This document shows positions 12,000 to 19,215 of a stretch of DNA of 21,209 nt, piece by piece (positions within the stretch are counted from its first letter, which is position 1; each line of letters opens with the position of its first letter). A model generated the notes under the pieces. The model was not told the origin of the DNA, did no database searches, and was given only the letters and a program-made list of their open reading frames with translations. The DNA is from DATIHT01 sp964348615 (GTDB taxonomy: Bacteria; Patescibacteriota; Microgenomatia; Curtissbacterales; GWA2-41-24): positions 1 through 21,209 of the forward strand of contig CAYGDE010000008.1 of assembly GCA_964348615.1 (NCBI GenBank). Direction: 5' to 3'. A program made the translations under genes and the position numbers.

Positions 12000-14042
12000 T
12001 TAATTCGGCTGGACGTATTCGAGTTGAAGTTTTTGGATTTTTTGGGAAAGAAGAGGCTGTTTTTTTAAGTCCGGATCGACTGCCAAAAGATTTTTTGCTT
12101 CGCTTTGGGCTTTTGATATCAGTATCTCGTCGGAAAGGTCGGCAATTTTTAAATTTTGGAAACCAGATTGTTTTAGGCCAAAAATTTCCCCAGGGCCTCG
12201 CATTTTAAGGTCAATTTGAGCAAGTTCAAAGCCGACATGGACTTTTTCCATGCTTTTTAATCTTATTTGCGAATTTTGAGAGTTGGAATCGGTGAAAAGT
12301 AGACAGTACGATTTATGTTCGCCCCTACCTACCCGGCCCCGCAATTGATGAAGCTGGGCAAGGCCAAACCTTTCGGCAGATTCTACCATCATAATAGTGG
12401 CGTTTGGAACATCTATTCCAACTTCGACAACTGGCGTTGAGACAAGGATATGGGTTTTCCCGGCCTTAAAATCGCTTATAGCCTTTTCTTTTTCCTTGGA
12501 TTTGAGCCGTCCATGCAAAAGCGCTAGTTTGACCTTTTTGGAAAAAACTTTTTTTAACTTTTCAAATTCAACAAGCGCGGATTTTACCGTGGCCATGGTT
12601 TCGGAAGGTTCTACAAACGGTGTGAGGATAAACGCTTGTCTGCCGGAAAGCACCTCTTTTTCCATAAATTTATAAGCATCCCTCCTTTTACTATCGGGCA
12701 CAACAAAAGTTGAGATTTTCTTCCTGCCTTGTGGCATTTCGTCTAAGACGGAAAGGTCCAGATCGCCATAGAGGGTTAGGGCGAGAGTTCGCGGAATGGG
12801 AGTTGCAGTCATTGTTAAAAGATGAGGAACAAGCTTGTTTTTCCCTTCCATAAACAATTTGGCCCTTTGGGCAACACCAAACCTATGCTGTTCGTCTACA
12901 ATTACAAGTCCAACTTTACCCTTTGGCGTAAATGTAGAGAGAAGTGCATGTGTTCCACAGGTTATTTGTGAAGCATTTTTCCTACTGCCTGTCCAGATTC
13001 CGACATCGATGTTGTAGGGTTTAAAAATCTCCTCTAAGGTTTTTTGATGCTGGAATGCGAGAATTTCGGTAGGCGCAGCGATTTGTACCTCGTAGCCGTT
13101 TTGGTAAGCAACAAAGACAGCAGCAGCAGCTACCACTGTCTTGCCAGAGCCAACATCACCTTCCAAAAGACGGTTAGCGGGGATATTTTTTGTGAGGTCT
13201 GTCAAGATTTCCTTGACAGACCTCGTTTGCGCATTTGTTAGAGTAAACGGTAGGTTTTTGATAAATTCAACAATTTTTTCTTTGTCAACTTTTAGTATGG
13301 GTGCTTTTTTGACACTTTGCCATTTTAACTTGCGGTTTTGCGCGGCAAACTGAAGTATGAAAAGCTCGTCAAAAGAAAGACGTTTTTTGGCAACTTCAAC
13401 ATCTTCGTAATCTTTGGGAAAGTGGATTTTTGAAAGGGCAGAATTTAAGCTTTCTAGTTTTTGTCTTTCGAGTATAGGTTTGGGTAAAAAATCTTCTTGC
13501 GACTGGCAATAAATTGGTAAAAGGTTGGCTATTTTGGCTCGTATCCACTTGGAGGTTATGCCTTCAGTTTCAGGGTAGATTGGAACAAGACGGCCTGTAT
13601 GAATAGTGGGTAGTAGGTAGTGGGTAGTAGGAAGTTCTCTTATGATTTCATATTGAGGTGAGAGCATTTTGTAGCGCTTGCCTTCCTGTTCTACTTTGCC
13701 AGAGAGGGAAATTTGCACGCCCTCTTTGATGTTTTTTGTAAGATATGGTTGATTAAACCAAATAACATTAATTGTGCCGGTTTGGTCGGCCACTGCAGCT
13801 GTTGTTATAAATTTACCGTTTCTCGTTCTTAGGTTTTTTATCTGCAAAACAGTTCCTTGGATGCTTGTTTTTACCCCAGATTCTCTGATTTCGCCAACCA
13901 TTGATTGTTGGGAAAAATCATCCCAGCGAAAAGGAAAGTGATAAATTAAATCTTCTAGGGTCTCTACTCCCAGTTTTTTTAGTTTAAATGCATAGTATTT
14001 GCCAATGCCTGGCAAAAATTCTACTTTTGTTTGGCTGTTCAT
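12000..14042 (-). CDS. recG: ATP-dependent DNA helicase RecG
   Basis: A 680-residue SF2 helicase that drives fork reversal and branch migration. The N-terminal wedge/OB domain runs to about residue 190. Walker A is GDVGSGKTVVAAAAVF, the DExH box is VDEQHRFGVAQR, motif III is LTMTATPIPRTLAL, and later come VGIDVPNATIMMVESAERFG and the RGRVGRGEHKSYCLLF motif. The C-terminal part has the RecG-typical MRGPGEIFGLKQSG. Length is normal. In the wedge domain, at about residues 137-150, the peptide PTTHYLL-PT is encoded by a 7-base tandem repeat. The gene lies divergent from corA. Confidence 0.96.
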   Translation of the reverse strand: MNSQTKVEFLPGIGKYYAFKLKKLGVETLEDLIYHFPFRWDDFSQQSMVGEIRESGVKTSIQGTVLQIKNLRTRNGKFITTAAVADQTGTINVIWFNQPYLTKNIKEGVQISLSGKVEQEGKRYKMLSPQYEIIRELPTTHYLLPTIHTGRLVPIYPETEGITSKWIRAKIANLLPIYCQSQEDFLPKPILERQKLESLNSALSKIHFPKDYEDVEVAKKRLSFDELFILQFAAQNRKLKWQSVKKAPILKVDKEKIVEFIKNLPFTLTNAQTRSVKEILTDLTKNIPANRLLEGDVGSGKTVVAAAAVFVAYQNGYEVQIAAPTEILAFQHQKTLEEIFKPYNIDVGIWTGSRKNASQITCGTHALLSTFTPKGKVGLVIVDEQHRFGVAQRAKLFMEGKNKLVPHLLTMTATPIPRTLALTLYGDLDLSVLDEMPQGRKKISTFVVPDSKRRDAYKFMEKEVLSGRQAFILTPFVEPSETMATVKSALVEFEKLKKVFSKKVKLALLHGRLKSKEKEKAISDFKAGKTHILVSTPVVEVGIDVPNATIMMVESAERFGLAQLHQLRGRVGRGEHKSYCLLFTDSNSQNSQIRLKSMEKVHVGFELAQIDLKMRGPGEIFGLKQSGFQNLKIADLSDEILISKAQSEAKNLLAVDPDLKKQPLLSQKIQKLQLEYVQPN
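13604..13631. repeat. Heptanucleotide tandem repeat inside recG, 4 units
   Basis: On the + strand TAGTGGG and TAGTAGG alternate twice, making two perfect 14-base copies or four 7-base units. They lie in frame within recG and encode the 7-residue repeat PTTHYLL-PT in the wedge domain. Confidence 0.85.
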
Positions 14043-14047
14043 GATGC

Positions 14048-14068
14048 TTGTGAAAGTGTATAGTGTAA
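14048..14068. repeat. Heptanucleotide repeat upstream of recG, 3 units
   Basis: TTGTGAA, AGTGTAT, AGTGTAA. The last two units match units of the array behind pilD (2835-2855). On the minus strand the array contains TATACA, which could serve as the recG -10 box with TTTACA as -35 at a short spacing of 15. Confidence 0.5.
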
Positions 14069-14102
14069 CAAGATGGCTGTAAAGTTAATAAATAGTTTGT
14101 AA

Positions 14103-14158
14103 CTCATAGTTATTTATGAGAGAATGAAAGGGCCACTTTAAAAATAGGTGGCATTTTT
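14103..14158 (+). promoter_or_regulatory. Structured corA leader with ribosome site inside a hairpin
   Basis: Two inverted repeats precede corA: CTCATA (14103-14108) with TATGAG (14115-14120), and GCCAC (14132-14136) with GTGGC (14148-14152). The second is followed by ATTTTT and then the ATG. The only Shine-Dalgarno-like sequence, AGGTGG (14146-14151), lies in its right arm. Folding would hide the ribosome site, or stop transcription at the T run. Confidence 0.45.
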
Positions 14159-15079
14159 ATGCTTAAAATTTACCGAAGACTAGAAAAAGATAAAAAAGTG
14201 AGCGTTTTGCGCCAGCCCAAGTCCGGGTCTTGGATTTGTGTGGAAAATCCTTCCGATTCCCAGATTAAGAAACTTTCAAAAGACTTTAAGCTGGAAGAAG
14301 ATTTAATAAAAGACGCGATGGATATTTACGAGGCACCGCGGTTGGAGATTGAAAAAAATAATATTTATCTTTTTACTACTTTTGCCAGCATTGAAAAGGA
14401 GCTTGCGGTTCCATACCCCGTGCTTTTTATTATCAACCATGATTATATTTTTACAATCTCGTCAAGAGAGATGCCTTTTGTCAACAAACTGATAAGTTCG
14501 GATTTTGATTTTTCAACCGAAGATAAACAAGGTTTGCTTTTAAAACTTCTGCAAAATATTTACGGTGAATTTAATTTGTTTATTCACAAATTTAGCCGAA
14601 GAATAAGGCAAAAAAGTGTGCAATTGGAAAAGATTAGGAATGAAGACATTGTGCAGTTTGTGAACTACGAAAGCTTGCTAAATGATTTTTTATTCGATTT
14701 TATTCCGGCAACTGCAGTTTTTAACACCTTACTACTGGGTAAAGTGATTTCATTTAATAAGGACCAAAAAGATATTATTGAAGATTTAATGTTGAGCAAT
14801 AACCAATTAATTGAGATTGCACGTTCGAATCTAAAAAACATGGTAAATATTCGGGAAGCTTATTCCACCATTATGACCAACAACTTAAACAGAATTATTA
14901 AAACCTTTACGTCTTTAACTGTTATTTTGGCAGTTCCTACTATGATTGCCAGTATTTATGGCATGAATGTCCGTTTGCCTTTTGAACAAGGCCCGCATAC
15001 TTTTGGCGGCATCATTTCCCTACTCCTGTTTATTTCCGGTTTTTTGGTTGCGATTTTTTTTAAAAAAGATTGGCTTTAG
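14159..15079 (+). CDS. corA: CorA-type divalent cation channel
   Basis: A 306-residue protein with the CorA plan: an alpha/beta cytoplasmic N-terminal domain, a long stalk helix (RIIKTFTSLTVILAVPTMIA leads into span 1), the signature YGMNV (GMN at 268-270), a short periplasmic loop (RLPFEQGPHTFGG) and span 2 (IISLLLFISGFLVAIFF) ending in the basic KKDWL. CorA forms a pentameric Mg2+/Co2+ channel gated by cytoplasmic Mg2+. A hairpin covering the ribosome binding site lies just upstream. Its stop overlaps by four bases with the stop of a convergent small gene. Loss of acidic residues in the loop compared with E. coli's MPEL is normal for this subgroup. Confidence 0.93.
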   Translation: MLKIYRRLEKDKKVSVLRQPKSGSWICVENPSDSQIKKLSKDFKLEEDLIKDAMDIYEAPRLEIEKNNIYLFTTFASIEKELAVPYPVLFIINHDYIFTISSREMPFVNKLISSDFDFSTEDKQGLLLKLLQNIYGEFNLFIHKFSRRIRQKSVQLEKIRNEDIVQFVNYESLLNDFLFDFIPATAVFNTLLLGKVISFNKDQKDIIEDLMLSNNQLIEIARSNLKNMVNIREAYSTIMTNNLNRIIKTFTSLTVILAVPTMIASIYGMNVRLPFEQGPHTFGGIISLLLFISGFLVAIFFKKDWL

Positions 15080-15222
15080 ATATTTGCGTAGAAGAAGTAT
15101 ATTGCGACTTGGCCAACCAAAAATGCGAGACCACAGAGGATGATGACAACCTTCCAGACGTGTTTAAAATAGCGGCGCTTGGGAATTATGATACTTAGGT
15201 ATTTGGGCAATGTTATTTTCAC
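15076..15222 (-). CDS. 48-residue single-span membrane peptide
   Basis: The frame starts with GTG at 15222, directly abutting the tyrS stop (TAA then GTG), and ends with TAA at 15078-15076. The product starts MKITLPKYLS and has a basic segment IPKRRYFKHVWK, then one membrane helix (VVIILCGLAFLVGQVAIYFF). The positive-inside rule puts the N-terminus in the cytoplasm. It fills exactly the space between tyrS and corA and its stop overlaps that of corA by four bases. Placement behind tyrS suggests co-transcription. I do not recognise the family. Confidence 0.5.
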   Translation of the reverse strand: MKITLPKYLSIIIPKRRYFKHVWKVVIILCGLAFLVGQVAIYFFYANI

Positions 15223-16230
15223 TTATTCAAGGATTATTCTAACAAAATTTTTCTTGCCTACGCGTATTACTTGGTTATTTGTAAATTCTACTTCTGATTC
15301 CTCGACAGTTTGGCCATCAATCTCTACTGCTTTTTGAGAAATTAGTCTTTTGGCTTCAGATTTACTCGGAGCAAGATTGTTTTCAACCAAAAAATCTACC
15401 AATTCGACTGCAGGTAGCTTTAGTTTGATTGTGGGCATCTCGCCGCTTGTTTCACCTTTTTGGAAAAGCTTTTCAAACTGGTTTTGGGCAATTTCAGCTT
15501 CTTTTTGTGTGGATATTTGTGCGATTATTTCAAAAGCCAAACGTTTTTTAAACTGGATTGGATTTTTGCCTCCCTTTATTTCGTTTGCAATCGATTCTAT
15601 TTCTTGTTGGGAAACATTAGTTAAACATTCCAGGCCGTTTATTATTACTTCATCCGGGAAACTCATAACAGCGCCAAAGATTTTTTCTGGCGGGTCTGTT
15701 AGGACTATGGCATTACCTGAGGTTTTGCCCACCTTGTTGCCCTCTTTGTCTACTAAAAGTTGGGTGGTCATAACAAACTTGTTTTTGTTTTTCATTTTGT
15801 GCATTAGGTGTCTGCCCATCATCATGTTAAAAAGCTGATCACGTCCGCCCAGTTCAACGTCTACATCCATGGCCACAGAATCGTAACCTTGNNNNNNNNN
15901 NNNNNNNNNNNNNNNNNNNNNNNNNNNNNNNNNNNNNNNNNNNNNNNNNNNNNNNNNNNNNNNNNNNNNNNNNNNNNNNNNNNNNNNNNNNGGGTCGCCA
16001 ATCCTTCCGGTAAAATCGCCAATTAGAAAAATTACTTCGTGCCCCAGTTCTTGCCACTGGCGTAGTTTTCTAAGGCCAATCATGTGGCCTATATGCAGTT
16101 GGGGTGATGTTGGGTCGAAGCCTTGATAAATACGCAGTTTTTTACCGCTTCTTAGAAGTTTTTCAAGTTCTTCTTTTGAAGGCAGTACCTGGTCTACCCC
16201 CTTTGTCAAAAGTTCGTCGATTTTGTCCAT
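15223..16230 (-). CDS. tyrS: Tyrosyl-tRNA synthetase (internal assembly gap)
   Basis: A class I aminoacyl-tRNA synthetase. The ATP site is GFDPTSPQLHIGHMIGLRKL with HIGH, followed by VIFLIGDFTGRIGD, where the sequence enters the gap. After the gap come QGYDSVAMDVDVELGGRDQL and the KMSKS-equivalent KEGNKVGKTSGNAI. A C-terminal S4 RNA-binding domain is complete (APSKSEAKRLISQKAVEIDG). By comparison with the family, about 100 residues should lie between GRIGD and QGYDS, so the 100 N understate the true gap. The reading frame on the two sides implies a real gap length of 3n+1. The start codon lies 6 bases past a candidate -10 box, so the mRNA may have no leader. Confidence 0.93.
   Translation of the reverse strand: MDKIDELLTKGVDQVLPSKEELEKLLRSGKKLRIYQGFDPTSPQLHIGHMIGLRKLRQWQELGHEVIFLIGDFTGRIGDXXXXXXXXXXXXXXXXXXXXXXXXXXXXXXXXXXQGYDSVAMDVDVELGGRDQLFNMMMGRHLMHKMKNKNKFVMTTQLLVDKEGNKVGKTSGNAIVLTDPPEKIFGAVMSFPDEVIINGLECLTNVSQQEIESIANEIKGGKNPIQFKKRLAFEIIAQISTQKEAEIAQNQFEKLFQKGETSGEMPTIKLKLPAVELVDFLVENNLAPSKSEAKRLISQKAVEIDGQTVEESEVEFTNNQVIRVGKKNFVRIILE
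15892..15991. other. Assembly gap of 100 N inside tyrS
   Basis: Exactly 100 N, a usual placeholder for unknown length. The missing part is the central Tyr-binding and CP1 region of tyrS, probably near 300 bases. Confidence 0.97.
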
Positions 16231-16236
16231 ATCTGA

Positions 16237-16265
16237 ATCTTAGCTTTTTTCCCCATTTCTGGCAA
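16237..16265 (-). promoter_or_regulatory. Candidate tyrS promoter, probably leaderless
   Basis: On the minus strand TTGCCA (16265-16260), a 17-base spacer and TAAGAT (16242-16237). The tyrS ATG begins at 16230, leaving 6 bases between the -10 box and ATG, so transcription would start at or next to the start codon. No Shine-Dalgarno sequence is seen. Confidence 0.5.
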
Positions 16266-16294
16266 TGACCTTTGTTTTACTTTTAAGTTATAAT
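16265..16294 (+). promoter_or_regulatory. Promoter of the penicillin-binding protein gene
   Basis: ATGACC (16265-16270), an 18-base spacer and a perfect TATAAT (16289-16294). TAAGG (16301-16305) ahead of ATG 16311 is the ribosome site. It overlaps the tyrS -35 box by one base, so the two divergent promoters may compete. Confidence 0.6.
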
Positions 16295-16310
16295 ACTTGT
16301 TAAGGTTTTC

Positions 16311-18881
16311 ATGAAATTTCATAGGGCGGGAGCCCGTAGGTTTACAACAAGAATTTCTAAGCTTCCCAAGCTTACTTCTGGGGCGCAAAGCGATCACCCA
16401 TTTACTGTTTCTCATAATTTTAATAAGCGCCGGTTTTGGATAAGGTTTTTTGGACTTGTGTCTACTCTTGCCTTTTTTTCTTTGATCGGGCTGATTATTT
16501 TTACAGTTTTTTCTTTTGTAATTTTTGCCAAAGACCTGCCTTCTCCGAATAAGCTTTCAAGTAGGGACTCTTCCCTTTCTACAAAGATTTATGACCGAAA
16601 CGGGAAACTTCTTTACGATATATATGGCGATAAAAACAGAGCGCTTGTAGACTGGCAAAATCTTCCACCACACGTAAAGCAAGCGACTATTGCCATAGAA
16701 GACAAGGATTTTTATAAACACCAAGGTTTCTCTTTTGTTGGAATTATTCGCGGCGCCTCGAGGGTTTTATTTTTCCAAAGAGCTCAAGGCGGTTCGACTA
16801 TCACCCAACAAGTTGTTAAAAATACCCTGCTTACTTCAGAGCGAACGATAACCAGAAAAATAAAGGAATTTATGCTTTCTATTCAGGTTGAACGCAAATA
16901 TACAAAAGATGAAATTTTGCAGATTTACTTAAATGAGGTGCCTTATGGAGGTACGGCTTGGGGAATTGAAGCTGCATCCCAAACTTATTTTGGAAAAAAC
17001 GCTCGCGACTTAACCTTAACTGAAGCAATTGTTTTGGCAGGATTTCCTCAGAGTCCGTCTTTCTATTCCCCTTATGGTACGAATCCTAAGGCTTATGTCG
17101 ATCGTGCCAATGCTGTTTTAAGGCGGATGCGTGAAGACGATTATATTTCTAAGGAACAGGAAGAACAGATAAAAGCAGAAATTCCAAATATAACTTTTTC
17201 ACCGGATAACCAGGGAATAAAAGCCCCACACTTTGTGTTTTTTGTAAAACAGCAGTTAATAGACAGATATGGTGAAAAATTGGTTGAGCAAGGCGGTCTT
17301 AAGGTTACAACGTCTTTAGATTTAGAGCTGCAAGATAAGGCCCAAAGTATTGTTTCTGAAGAAGTTGAAAAATTGGCTGATTTTAAAGTTGGCAATGGCT
17401 CTGCAGTTGTTATTGATCCAAAGACAGGAGAAATTCTTTCGATGGTTGGTTCTTTCGATTATTTTGCCAAAGACTACGATGGACAAGTGAATGTCTCCAC
17501 GTCACTCCGGCAACCAGGTTCGGCTTTGAAGCCTTTTACTTATGCAACGGCATTTAAATCTGGTTACACGCCAGCCTCAGTTTTAATGGATGTTCCTACC
17601 GAATTTCCCGGAGGAGTTGGCCAGCCGTCTTACAAGCCTGTTAACTATGACGGTAAATACAGAGGCCCTATGCAAGTGAGGTTTGCGCTTGCCAATTCCG
17701 AAAATGTCCCTGCGGTTAAGATGCTGGCTTTGGTAGGTATTAAAAACATGCTAAGAACGGCCTACGATTCCGGCCTTAGCAGTTTGGAGCCGACTGACGA
17801 TAACTTAAAGCGTTTTGGCCTTTCGGTTACTTTGGGGGGCGGAGAAATAACGCTTCTTGATTTGGTAGATTCTTATGGCACTTTCGCCAATCAAGGGGTA
17901 CATGTTGAGCCAGTTTCAATTTTGAAGGTTGAGGACAAAGGCGGTAAGGTTTTGGAAGAGAAAAAAGACGAAAAGGGCAAAGAAGTTTTAGGCCGTGACG
18001 TAGCTTTTTTGATCTCGCATATACTTTCGGATAATAATGCTAGATCTTTAGTTTTTGGGACAGGGTCTCTTTTGAATATTCCTGGCAAAACTGTTGCCGT
18101 TAAAACTGGAACTACGGATGACAAGCGGGATAACTGGGCTGTTGGATATACCCCTTCTGTTGTAGTTGGTGTATGGGTTGGAAATAATGATAATTCGCCA
18201 ATGAATAGTGCAATTGCTTCTGGGGTGACAGGTGCGACACCTATTTGGAATAAGATCATAAAGGCTGCCTTGGAAGGTAAGGGGGCAGAAGGGTTTAATA
18301 AACCAGACAATGTTATTGCAATGGAGGTTGATGCTTTGGGTGGCGGTTTACCGTGTAAGGATTTACCCAAGCGCAGTGAATATTTTATTAAAGGAACAGA
18401 ACCTACCAAGGATTGTTTGGTGGAAAAGACTTTGGACGGAAAAGACTACTTTGTATTTTTGGAATTTGACCCAGTTTCCACTGATGGCAGGAATAGATGG
18501 CAAGAAGGTATCGATTCTTGGGCGCAGTTGCAAAGCGACGATAAATATAAACCTCCGAGCGGTTTGAAAAACGAACCAAACCAAAACCCCGATGATATTA
18601 ACACAGACATAACCACACCAGGTGAGAGGTCGCAGGTAGATTTTAGTTTGGATGTTGAGGCACATGTGCGAACAGGAAGAAAGATTACCAAGGTAGAATT
18701 TTCTGTGGATGGAAACCTAAAAGATACAAAAAGTGATAACTCTGGTATTTATAAATTTCATTACAACTTCTCGGATTCTTCCAAAGGCAAACACAAAATA
18801 AAAGTTCAGTCTTTTAATGAAGCAGGGAAAGACCATGTTCGTGAAATAGAAGTTTCGGTCGGCGAACCCTGGAAAGATTAA
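16311..18881 (+). CDS. Class A penicillin-binding protein (PBP1A-like) with C-terminal Ig-like domain
   Basis: An 856-residue bifunctional peptidoglycan synthase. A basic cytoplasmic tail precedes the membrane anchor (about 46-73). The GT51 glycosyltransferase domain has EDKDFYKHQGF (catalytic E130), GGSTITQQVVKN and RKIKEFMLSIQVERKYTKDE. The transpeptidase domain has SALK (S404, K407), SEN (463-465) and KTGT (598-601). After it, from about residue 690, comes a linker with Pro and Asn, then a beta-sandwich-like domain (about 775-850) with FSLDVEAHVRTGRKITKVEF and HKIKVQSFNEAGKDHVREIE, resembling bacterial Ig-like cell-wall domains. The cell therefore makes cross-linked peptidoglycan. The start is supported by AAGG and a promoter just upstream. 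Confidence 0.95.
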   Translation: MKFHRAGARRFTTRISKLPKLTSGAQSDHPFTVSHNFNKRRFWIRFFGLVSTLAFFSLIGLIIFTVFSFVIFAKDLPSPNKLSSRDSSLSTKIYDRNGKLLYDIYGDKNRALVDWQNLPPHVKQATIAIEDKDFYKHQGFSFVGIIRGASRVLFFQRAQGGSTITQQVVKNTLLTSERTITRKIKEFMLSIQVERKYTKDEILQIYLNEVPYGGTAWGIEAASQTYFGKNARDLTLTEAIVLAGFPQSPSFYSPYGTNPKAYVDRANAVLRRMREDDYISKEQEEQIKAEIPNITFSPDNQGIKAPHFVFFVKQQLIDRYGEKLVEQGGLKVTTSLDLELQDKAQSIVSEEVEKLADFKVGNGSAVVIDPKTGEILSMVGSFDYFAKDYDGQVNVSTSLRQPGSALKPFTYATAFKSGYTPASVLMDVPTEFPGGVGQPSYKPVNYDGKYRGPMQVRFALANSENVPAVKMLALVGIKNMLRTAYDSGLSSLEPTDDNLKRFGLSVTLGGGEITLLDLVDSYGTFANQGVHVEPVSILKVEDKGGKVLEEKKDEKGKEVLGRDVAFLISHILSDNNARSLVFGTGSLLNIPGKTVAVKTGTTDDKRDNWAVGYTPSVVVGVWVGNNDNSPMNSAIASGVTGATPIWNKIIKAALEGKGAEGFNKPDNVIAMEVDALGGGLPCKDLPKRSEYFIKGTEPTKDCLVEKTLDGKDYFVFLEFDPVSTDGRNRWQEGIDSWAQLQSDDKYKPPSGLKNEPNQNPDDINTDITTPGERSQVDFSLDVEAHVRTGRKITKVEFSVDGNLKDTKSDNSGIYKFHYNFSDSSKGKHKIKVQSFNEAGKDHVREIEVSVGEPWKD

Positions 18882-18920
18882 TTAGCCCCCTTTTAACTAT
18901 AAGTCTTCAATTTTGCCCTA

Positions 18921-18949
18921 TTGCCAAAATTTTCTAAAATTGCTATACT
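18921..18949 (+). promoter_or_regulatory. Strong promoter in the intergenic region after the PBP gene
   Basis: TTGCCA (18921-18926), a 17-base spacer and TATACT (18944-18949). The expected start is near 18956. No protein gene follows on this strand for more than 1 kb, which suggests an RNA product. Confidence 0.6.
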
Positions 18950-18955
18950 TATTTT

Positions 18956-19007
18956 ATCTCAATTTTAATTAGTTGAGGTAGAAGCAGTCAGAAATGGCTG
19001 TTTTTTT
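18956..19007 (+). ncRNA. Candidate small RNA of about 50 bases (possibly extended to about 19107)
   Basis: The sequence begins after a good promoter and ends at a terminator. It contains a first hairpin (CTCAA at 18958-18962 with TTGAG at 18973-18977) and the terminator hairpin. Read-through would reach a further inverted repeat, AGTCGATT (19017-19024) with AATCGACT (19075-19082), and a small hairpin GCAAA/TTTGC (19091-19102) followed by CTTTTATT. I know no RNA family that it matches. It may instead only serve to end the PBP transcript. Confidence 0.4.
18983..19007 (+). terminator. Intrinsic terminator after the PBP gene
   Basis: A 7-bp stem (18983-18989 with 18996-19002, including two G-T pairs) with a 6-base loop is followed by an uninterrupted run of T to 19007. 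It can terminate both the upstream PBP transcript and the proposed small RNA. Confidence 0.75.
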
Positions 19008-19215
19008 ATGGCACTGAGTCGATTTTCCTCCATTTTTTCCCATTTTTGTGCTGATATTGGTAAATAAGTGCAAGAATCGACTATTTTTGTGCAAATTTTT
19101 GCTTTTATTAAGAAATGCGTTTGAGGCTAAAGGGTGTATTTATTGGCAGCTGTGACCTTTGATTGATAGTACTTATTGTTTTTGTGCGTTTTCTATAGGG
19201 TTTGATATTCCCCCT
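19008..19215. other. Non-coding stretch between terminator and fic
   Basis: No plausible protein gene. It holds the inverted repeat AGTCGATT/AATCGACT (19017-19082), a small hairpin at 19091-19102, and three copies of TTTTTGTGC (near 19043, 19083 and 19175). No tRNA-like fold is seen. Confidence 0.5.
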
